NCBI GenBank assembly: GCA_032718475.1
Contig: JAUCBJ010000889.1
Span: 1-51,296, forward strand
Reading direction: 5' to 3'
Length of the DNA: 51,296 nt
Source of the DNA: Nemertoderma westbladi
Lineage: Eukaryota; Xenacoelomorpha; Nemertodermatida; Nemertodermatidae
Part shown: positions 44,185 to 51,296 of the stretch, piece after piece
Layout: each line of letters starts with the position of its first letter
How positions within the stretch are numbered: the stretch's first letter is position 1
Made by a program: the position numbers and the translations under genes
Notes under the pieces: model-generated
Database searches by the model: none
What the model saw: the letters and a program-made list of their open reading frames with translations, nothing else
What the model was told of the DNA's origin: nothing

Positions 44185-45559
44185 AGTGTTATACACGTGA
44201 GACATGTCCTCCTCTGTAGCCCAAGTTTATTCGATTTACATGTTACATGTGGGACGTCCCGTCTTGTAACAATTTTTTGTGTTACAGGCCTTTGTTACAG
44301 GTTGGACAAAGCTCATGCTGATAAATGTAAAAGCAACTAAAGTCTATTCCACAGTCAATTGTTGCCACAAATGATTACTCACTCAAAAGACCAATATCTG
44401 GGCTATCTGCTGATATTAGAATCTTCAGATCACGTTTGTTAGAACTGATTCTAGAGCATGGCAAAGCAATGCCACTAGGGGTTACACTACACATGGGACA
44501 ATCCTAATTAACATTGACGACTCGCACGTATAAAACCAGCCATATCTCCGGTTGTGTTTTGTATTTTTTCGTAAAATCTTGCATGTTCAACTTCCCGAAG
44601 ATTTTCCTTTCAACTAAGAATTTAGTTTATAGAATCCCATTAAAAACCTTTTGGTGAATTCAGTTGTTACCGTTTGGGACAAGTAATTGTCAAAAATAGG
44701 GGTATATTATCTATATTTATTACCCTATTATTGAATTATTTTCCCGGTTATTTAACCCGCGGGCAGGAAACAACCCGAGGGCGAAGCCCGAGGGTGTTCC
44801 TGCCCAATTTCTAAAAGGGTTTTGTTTGGGGGGAGTTGATAAAAAATGGGGCGTGGTATTTTTGGGGGGAAATAACTATGCATATATATTTTATCACTAT
44901 TCTTTTCCTATATTGATACGATTTAATTCAACGAATATTATTTATGGTAGACATTATTTCAGTAATGTTATTTTATGTCTATTATTTCAGTAATTTTTAA
45001 TGCTTTCATATGTGGCCTTTCTGCGCAGTAGAGCAATCAATACATTTATTAAATTATGTATTTATATAGTAGGTAATAGCGTAAATGTTATAGCTCTATT
45101 TCTCCGATTTATTTCCCAGCTACAGATAAGGGGACTTTCGACGGAATAAAAAGCGGGTGTAACAAGGGCGCATTTTTTCTTGCAATGACTAAATGAGTAC
45201 CGGTACTGGCTTTTCCTCTGTGGAGTATAGTTCGAGGGGGCCCGCACTGGAAATAGGTCGCCCGACTTTGCACGTAATCCCAGGCCTAACGGCCGAATAA
45301 ACATTTTACTTTTTTTACTTTTACACCGCTCCAGGGTAAAATAGACGCAAATAACAGCTGATTACTGCTAAAATATACAACTGTAACCTGTTCTATTGTC
45401 TTTAACTTATTGTTTTGGTTAGAATAATGTCAATTGTCACCCGCTCATTTCCCTTAATTTTTAATTTAACATTAAGACGAAATATAAATTCGCCAAGATG
45501 GGATTTGCGTCCAACAACGCCCCCCCCCCCCCCCCCCACGTCTCCTTAGCGATCGATCT
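44185..45559. other. Intergenic, with one GC-rich hairpin and a poly-C
   Basis: No supported gene. It holds a hairpin at 44761-44805 and an 18-bp C run at 45520-45537. The minus-strand frame at 45062-45304 (80 codons) has no known domain. Confidence 0.5.
44761..44805. repeat. 45-bp GC-rich hairpin
   Basis: GGGCAGGAA...CCC pairs with GGGTGTTCCTGCCC, and an inner GGGC-GAA-GCCC forms the tip. Only two or so bulged bases interrupt the stem. It is conspicuous in AT-rich surroundings; function unknown. Confidence 0.8.
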
Positions 45560-45871
45560 TTCTGGAATAATCGATCTTTCTAGAAAATATTAAAACTAAG
45601 GTAACAGTTACGTATCCGTGTAGCACTACATTTTATACCATAAATCATGGTTACCATGGCAACATTGTAGAGCTCTAGAACAAAATATAAATATTATACA
45701 GTAAATACCAAACCTTATACTAACTACGGTATGTAGCACAAATACTGGATGTTCAATATTCATGTTCTAGAACATATTTATTTTGTTCTAGAACATTTTA
45801 TTTAAACTAACTAGTTGTCGCTACTTTTTAATCTCCTAGAACAAGTTCGTTATCAATTAAGGTTCTAGAAC
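45560..45871. promoter_or_regulatory. Cluster of TTCnnGAA (heat-shock-element-like) motifs
   Basis: TTCTGGAA at 45560, TTCTAGAA at 45578, TCTAGAAC at 45674, and three perfect GTTCTAGAAC palindromes at 45764, 45785 and 45862. TTCnnGAA is the core of heat-shock-factor sites. The cluster lies 200-520 bp upstream of the WD40 ATG. Binding is inferred, not shown. Confidence 0.45.
45649..45663. promoter_or_regulatory. X-box (RFX-type) motif GGTTACCATGGCAAC
   Basis: Matches the RFX consensus GTHNYYATRRNAAC at every position. In animals such sites often drive ciliary genes. It lies about 420 bp upstream of the WD40 ATG, further than the usual 50-250 bp. Confidence 0.5.
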
Positions 45872-46078
45872 ACTTTGTTTTACTGGAACATTAAAAATAA
45901 ATTAAATATTATATTGATCGTTTATACAAACCGAATAAATAAAAACAGCTAGTAAATAATTACTGGCTACGCTGACTATCTAATAACAATTACTAGCGCT
46001 GTAATACTTATTAGTACTTTAGCAATTTAGCGGCAATTTACTTTATTTTACCTTTTAGATTCAATAATCCCCCTAACA

Positions 46079-46928
46079 ATGGCGCCGATCCGGGAACTCA
46101 AAATGATCCCGGGTACCGAGGAGGTTGTCTTTGTGTCTAACAACCTCCCCTGTATCCTAAACTCAACAACTCTCTACAAAAAGGAAGATCTACCGCGATC
46201 CGGAGGTTCTATCGATTACAGGAGAGTCGCGGTTTCTACGGACGGGAACCGCGTTGCCTCGGGAACCTGGGAGGGGTCGGTGACTGTCTGGGAGCGGGAA
46301 GCGACCGGTTGGAGGGTCGTAGTGGAGGTACCGTGGTGGGAGTTCGTGGTTGGTGGGGGGGAGTATGTACCTAGGTGGGGAATAGATATAAATCCCTCCA
46401 ACCGGGACGTCATGGCAACTTGTGGGTCTGACGGGGGGATTTCTATTATATCAATAACTGGGGGGAAATATAAGGTTACGAACTGGATGGGGCATTCTAG
46501 GTGCCGGTTTACTGTATTCGGTTCGACTCGAACGGGTCCCGGTTGGCCAGCTGTTCGTGGGATGGAACAGTAAAAGTTTGGGTGACCGGAACCCGGGAGA
46601 TGTTGTATCAATACCGGGGGCACAGTGGGGTGGTCTACAGTCTGGGTTGGGGTCCGGATGGGGAGTCAGTGGTGTCGGTAGATGGGAGAGGAGGGATCCA
46701 TCGCTTCGTTGTTGGTTCAGGGGAGACCTTGTGGAAACAGGAAGCAACTCCTGAGGTCCTGACGATCGTATTGAGTCCGAACGGATCCAGAATCGCTGCT
46801 GTTGGGGTGAAAGGGTTGATTTATATTCTAAATTCTGTAACTGGGAAGGTTATCAACCGGATAGAAGGAACGGGGAGCCGCATCGGTGCGTGTGGATTTC
46901 TGTAAAGATGACCGGCATATTATTACAG
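46079..46928 (+). CDS. WD40-repeat protein exon with two frame changes
   Basis: A likely exon of a beta-propeller protein. An AG preceded by a pyrimidine tract (TTTTACCTTTTAG, ends 46058) lies 20 bp before ATG 46079. The first frame to about 46500 has WD-type strands (RVAVSTDGNRVASGTWEGSVTVWERE, cut here: RVAVSTDGNRVAS then GTWEGSVTVWE) and MATCGSDGGISII. From about 46501 homology continues in another frame: RFDSNGSRLASCSWDGTVKV with a GH...W-type spacing, then YRGHSGVVYSLGWGPDGESV. At about 46900 it returns to the original frame (KDDRHIIT) and reaches a donor, ACAG|GTAATT, at 46928/46929. Three to four blades are visible. The two shifts cancel, so either two sequence errors or a degenerating gene is possible. 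Partner and function unknown; WD40 propellers are protein-binding scaffolds. Confidence 0.75.
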
Positions 46929-47117
46929 GTAATTAATTAATAGACCTCTTTTATTAAAACACGTTAAATTAATTAATTAGGCCTAGGGTATAATTCAGTA
47001 CCGTACCACGTACCATAGTAAGTAATAATCATTAAAACACTTAAATAAATTAATTACATTAATATTCTTTAATTTAATTTTATTGAATTAATAATTTACT
47101 TACCGATATGATGCGGA
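46929..47117. other. Intron or intergenic, AT-rich
   Basis: Follows the donor of the WD40 exon. On the minus strand 47148-47104 reads AGSSEGNVQLIRIIS and ends at GTAAGT (47103-47098). This resembles one WD40 strand plus a splice donor, but it is too short to assign. Confidence 0.3.
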
Positions 47118-47288
47118 TTAACTGAACATTACCTTCACTGCTTCCTGCCAATATCGGGTACCATGGGAACGAAATTTAAATTGTCTAATATCAGAATATA
47201 TACTGATAGACTGCTGAAAATCAGAAGGTATTACAACATAGTCCCTGTAGTCGGATAGTTTTGGTTTTGGTTCCGGTAAATGTAACAT
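47118..47288 (-). CDS. Small ORF or exon of unknown function
   Basis: 56 codons from ATG 47288 to TAA 47120-47118, with an in-frame stop a few codons upstream of the ATG. The translation (MLHLPEPKPKLSDYRDYVV, then IPSDFQQS and RQFKFRSHGTRYWQEA) has a balanced, protein-like composition, unusual in this AT-rich stretch. An AAG|GTAATG near its end could be a weak donor. No family recognised. Confidence 0.3.
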   Translation of the reverse strand: MLHLPEPKPKLSDYRDYVVIPSDFQQSISIYSDIRQFKFRSHGTRYWQEAVKVMFS

Positions 47289-47785
47289 AAAAATAAACTA
47301 ATAAACCAGCAATTAGCTTAATAATATTACAGTATGTATTCAGTTATCTGTTAGGTTGTTTGTTATTGGTTTGTATCAAAGGCGTTTTAACCAACTGGTA
47401 GTTCTACTTAAATAACCAAACTATAATGGTACCAATAGGCGTACCGGTACTGCAATACAGTAAAGTAACTGTACAGAGAATACAACCGGTAATGTATAAT
47501 AAAAACTTTCATTTTCAAGTCTGCCACACAGTCCCATTGCATACAACAAAGGCTTATTATAATAATATATTATTACACCTTGCCCGTAATAAAGTGTCAT
47601 TTTAGATAAGAAGGGACATCCCTAACCCACACCCCACCTTATTTTTATACAATCTTTATCATACTTTATTTAACATGGAGCTACGTAGAATTTTCTTTTT
47701 TGAATTTATAGACTTTTAACGTTTGCGATATCGCCCTCATTGCATCACGGCCATTCCTCATATTAGCCACAATGACATATTATTA
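47289..47785. other. Intergenic, no gene seen
   Basis: AT-rich with scattered short simple repeats. Confidence 0.5.
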
Positions 47786-48139
47786 GAAAGCTTGAGTTGT
47801 AAGGATTCCAAATATAAATATATTTTGAGTTTCGTTGAGAAACAGCTGAGATATAATACTGGCGTTCAAAGATTGTGATAAATTATCATTCGCTGGAGGT
47901 CATTTATTATAATTAATATAAACACTACATTCTAGAACGTGATATTATTTGTATCATGCCTATGAAATATCGTTTTATAAGAAAAATATTTATGTATGCA
48001 TAGCTACACATATACATAAATAACTGGTATATTATAATGAAAGATACTTCTTGCAATCTTAGAACGCCCATATCTCATTTGTTTCTCAACGAAATTTAGA
48101 CATTCATACATATTTGGAATCCTCACAATGCAAGCTTTC
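47786..48139. mobile_element. Fold-back element with ~88-bp inverted arms
   Basis: Left arm 47786-47875 (GAAAGCTTGAGTTGTAAGGA...) and right arm 48054-48139 are imperfect inverted copies. They share GTTTCTCAACGAAA, TATTTGGAATCCT and GCTTTC in the same relative order, separated by 178 bp. No coding capacity. Probably a non-autonomous transposon relic. Confidence 0.7.
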
Positions 48140-49307
48140 AAATATATAAAAAATAAATCACTATTGATGAGAAAATTGGCAGCGAAACGAAGGCAACAAT
48201 TTCGTAAAAGACACTTTTATAAAACGCTAACGTAAAAAATTTAAATGTAAAATTGAAAATTCCGGTTACATGGGGTCCTCTGCTCTGAGTTGAACTAATA
48301 CAATTTTTAATAAGGAAACAGCTTATTTCTGCGAGTTAAATTATCGTGCAGTAGGGAGCTCATTTTTGACTCATACTGTTTGGAATATGACTATTTTATT
48401 TACAGCCACATTTACTATTTACAACTGTATGGCAATATTCCTGATCTCTTACGGGGTCAGGCAAAGACAACTTTACTCTATAGTATTTACAGTATACCGG
48501 TATTGATACAGAATATGATACCCTGACCTTTTTGAAATTTCCCACCACCACAAACAAACATACTTTCCCACAAACAAAGAAATGTATCATTGGAATTGGT
48601 AGGTTTTCTCATGTTACAATAAGTGTGGAATTATTGTACTGTTTATAGCAGAGTAAGTGTCTTTTTCAAAAATTACGAGTGTACAGAACAGTGAGTGTGG
48701 AAAAATAGTAATGTAAGTTCATATAAGTACATAAGGGTCACTCATCAAAGAAAGTACAATTTTTAATGTCGTTTTATTCCTGGTAAAATAAATTATTATA
48801 AAAATATATGTATATAAATTTGTTCGTATTTGAATAGTTTCGTGATTTGCCAAATCGGTTGGATCTATATATGGGAGTCTAGAACTGACACGTTATATTC
48901 GTCGAATATGTGGCCATATTGTCGATACAGTGCTGTGTTATTCCACAACGTTTATAGCCATTATAAAAGACCGCATATAACTGTAAATCGATACTTTTTA
49001 TTTACCAATTACCATTATTTAAATTCAAATTTTAAGCCCACCACCAACACTGTCAGTAAAAACTCTAACACTCTCCATAAATAATGTTCGTTGTGGCGTT
49101 TTACATGTTTTCGTTTAAGTTTCCCAATGTAATTATGGTCAGTTCAGGCATTACAGTCTATTTTACATATTGAATGCATGAGTTTAACCTTCTTTCCCAA
49201 CCCTCTTTAAATCGGAGCAAATTTGTAGAAATTTTCGAAACAGTTTCATATCGAGTCAACTTAAACTTTGTAAAAAAAATTTTAATTGGTAGTTCGTCCG
49301 ATGTAAC
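48140..49307. other. Intergenic, no gene seen
   Basis: ORFs at 48396-48590 and 48830-49084 have no recognisable domain. Confidence 0.5.
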
Positions 49308-49818
49308 AGGCTGAGATAACTCCCCGCCAAATATGACTCCCCAGTCTTTTCAGCCTAGGCTGAGAACACCCCCAGTTTTCTTCCAAGATTTCTTAATTAA
49401 CGGAAAGGAGCAGGTTACAGTGGCGGGCTTTTCTAACCAAAACAATAAACGATAACTCATTAACATAGGTAACAGTTTAATTTTTGCAATATACGAAATT
49501 AGCACAGGTACGGATATTAATTATAACTCAATTAGGGTAGTCATATCAGCCTAAGGGGAGTCATCTCATCCTAAGAGGAGTCATCTCAGCCTAAGGGGAG
49601 TCAACTCAGCCTAAGGGGAGTCATCTCAGCCTAAGGGGAGTCATATCAGCCTAAGGGGAGTGATATCAGCCTAAGGGGAGTCATATCAGCTTAAGGGGAG
49701 TCATCTCAGCCTAAGGGGAGTGTTCTAAGTCTAGACTATGATAACTGGGAGTGGAGAGTGTTATCAACCTAGGCTTAGACGACTGGGGAGTCATTTCAAG
49801 AGGGAGTTATCTCAGCCT
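49308..49818. mobile_element. TIR element (~61-bp ends) carrying a 20-bp minisatellite
   Basis: Left end 49308-49369 and right end 49758-49818 are inverted copies, roughly 80% alike, both starting AGGCTGAGATAACTCCC and containing ATGACTCCCCAGTC and GCCTAGG. Between them are nine 20-bp units (49539-49720) whose sequence echoes the ends. A short direct repeat AATTGGTAGTTCGTC lies outside both ends (49284 and 49860 regions) but is not directly adjacent on the right. Non-autonomous DNA element, superfamily not determined. Confidence 0.65.
49539..49720. repeat. 20-bp minisatellite, nine units
   Basis: Unit AGTCATCTCAGCCTAAGGGG with few substitutions (TCATATC, TCAACTC, TGATATC variants). It is derived from or related to the terminal inverted repeats around it. 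Confidence 0.9.
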
Positions 49819-50240
49819 TGTAAACCAGCACTATTGACTGCTGTTAGACCGAAGATTAAATTGGTAGTTCGTCTAGTCCAATATATTTGACCGAGTCCTA
49901 CGTTCGAATTTATATGTGTGCAATCCAATCTGATCAAGGATTGTTTTTATAGCTTTGGAGACTGTTGGTACAAATCGTATAAAACATTAAGTATCATCTG
50001 TAAGATTGGGTGCTTCTGTTAGTTCTGGGTGTGGAGGTTTTTATCAACCATATCTAGCGGGTTGTTGTTTATATTAACATAACAGTATATCAGTGTCTTC
50101 GGCTCAGAAATAGTTCAAACAACTTATCTTTATAATTTTAACCATCCTATTGTCCCGTTTATCATTGCTACCGTATAATACGTAATATTGGATGTCAACT
50201 CTGTGGAAAGACTGCTTAACAATAATTATACTTTATACAG
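49819..50240. other. Intergenic or intron upstream of the ROCO exon
   Basis: AT-rich. It ends in a 3' splice site (ATACTTTATACAG, 50240). Confidence 0.55.
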
Positions 50241-51296
50241 GAGATGTTGGCGGCACAATTACAGTAATTGATAGTGAAGGTCAAACTGAAACAAAGAAAA
50301 GTATCAAACAGGTGGAAAGTATATTGGAGAAAACTGAAGAATTAAAGGGAATTGTTGAGTATATCGGATGGGTTGGTCCCATAAATAAACCACTCCAGGG
50401 TAAGATAAATAATATAATTAAGTCTACTGTTGATGTTCTTTCTGATAAGGAAAAACAACTTTACTTTAGACTGGATGCAGATATTTCTGAGTTAACAACA
50501 CAGAATCTGGTTAGTATTTGGGGTTTAGATGAAGTTTCAACAATAGAAATCGTTAAGAAATTCAGAGACTTGGGACTTCTGTCTACAAGTGAATTAAATT
50601 CACTTAAAGTTCCAAAACTTTTAATTAATTATATAAAAGAACAAAAACTGCCAATAGAGATACTGGCGAGAGGCCCAGAAGCATTGGCTGCTTATAAAGC
50701 AGCTCTTTCTAAAGGGACTACATGGATACTGAAAACCCGGTTAATGTTAGTTGGACAAGAGAGGGCTGGTAAAACAAGTTTGAAGAAGGCCCTTATTGGT
50801 CAACCTTTTGATATGAATGAACCAATAACTGATGGTATTGACTCATCTGCTAACTGTATTATAAATACCGAACAAAACACAGATTGGACCAACTTACGAG
50901 ATAAAGATAAAGAAAACTTGGAGAAAGATGTCAATGACTTTGTTACTAAACAAATAGCAAAAACTGTTCTAGAAAGTAAACAAGTTGCAGATAATAAAAG
51001 TGATGATTCTGGAACTCCTGGAAAGGTTGTTGGAAGTGCGACTCCGATAGTTTCAACCTCTTCATCAGCAGCTAATGCTAAACCTACAAAGATTCCTATT
51101 ACAGTTGCAAGTGGAAGTGCTGAAAAAGTTTCAACCGTTAGTTTGTGGAGGAGGTTAGTTTCCAAAATTACACGCAATAAAGAACAGATCAGTAATGAAT
51201 GTGAAGTCAGGGTCACAGAGGGAAGCATTGGTAGACATAGAGAAGGTACAGGATATATTCAATCCAAACATGATTCTTCTGAAATACAAATCCCTC
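50241..51296 (+). CDS. ROCO-family (Roc GTPase) protein, internal exon, continues beyond window
   Basis: The open frame starts after the 3' splice site at 50240 (codons from 50243, GAT) and stays open for over 350 codons to the window edge. The first ~150 residues are helical and charged (KSIKQVESILEKTEELK...). A Pro-Glu-Ala-rich lead (GPEALAAYKAALSKG) and a beta-strand LMLVG then bring the P-loop GQERAGKTS (50753-50779), followed by NEPITDGID, which fits the switch I region. GPEA...Y...AL...K..LMLVGQERAGKTSLKK is the typical entry of Roc domains in ROCO proteins of invertebrates. A Ser/Thr/Ala-rich insertion (about 50990-51110) lies between switch I and the later G motifs, as seen in several large Roc domains. 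The COR domain and any leucine-rich or kinase parts would be outside the window. It binds GTP and acts in intracellular signalling; the specific role is unknown. Confidence 0.82.

Noticed and set aside
45062-45304. 80-codon minus-strand ORF
   Set aside because: No domain, no splice context; composition does not distinguish it from chance.
46216-46747. Minus-strand ORFs opposite the WD40 exon
   Set aside because: The plus strand has clear WD40 signatures across the same bases; the minus frames are GC-rich shadows.

Overview
The window is eukaryotic and almost certainly from an invertebrate animal. It has spliced host exons with GT/AG borders, AT-rich intergenic DNA, LINE relics, a BEL/Pao LTR retrotransposon (a group known from animals) and a ROCO-type GTPase exon of a style common in early-branching marine animals such as sponges and cnidarians. 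The exact phylum is an inference of low confidence.

Layout. 1-9.6 kb is gene-poor. It holds a ~163-bp tandem repeat, a broken LINE of the restriction-like-endonuclease type (1476-3333), a second 5'-truncated LINE (4153-5560) lying inside an insertion bounded by a 114-bp direct repeat, a fragment of the same LINE family (7283-7595), and two nested fold-back elements (6001-6622). From 9.61 to 43.95 kb lies one large minisatellite with a 42-bp unit (about 350 units left and 80 units right of an insertion). It has no stop codon in any of the six frames of its consensus, so it throws up giant false ORFs. The array is interrupted by a complete 16.1-kb BEL/Pao element (24422-40540, coding on the minus strand) with 2.27-kb LTRs and a 5-bp target duplication CACAG. 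The LTRs differ by only about three substitutions, so the insertion is young.

The BEL/Pao element is the most interesting object here. On the minus strand it runs 5' LTR, leader, gag, protease, RT, RNase H, integrase, an accessory ORF region and 3' LTR. A 97-nt AT-rich interval in early gag has consensus splice borders and phase-0 flanks, so it is probably an intron. The RT carries a frameshift and there is one in-frame TAG before integrase. A Ser-Pro-Asp-rich tandem-repeat linker separates RNase H from integrase. Seven same-orientation copies of a ~20-bp near-palindrome are scattered through the element; five are inside the polyprotein and are read in all three frames, the other two are downstream of the integrase frame (one of them overlapping a small accessory frame). 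Each LTR carries CCAAT boxes and a TATA box, and also a tRNA-derived A-box/B-box sequence.

44-51.3 kb is host-like. A WD40-repeat exon (46079-46928) has two mutually compensating frame changes and lies downstream of a perfect RFX X-box and a cluster of TTCnnGAA heat-shock-type motifs. After 3.3 kb with two more inverted-repeat elements, the window ends inside an exon of a ROCO/Roc-domain GTPase (50241 to the edge). The WD40 and ROCO exons are on the same strand; whether they belong to one gene cannot be decided here.
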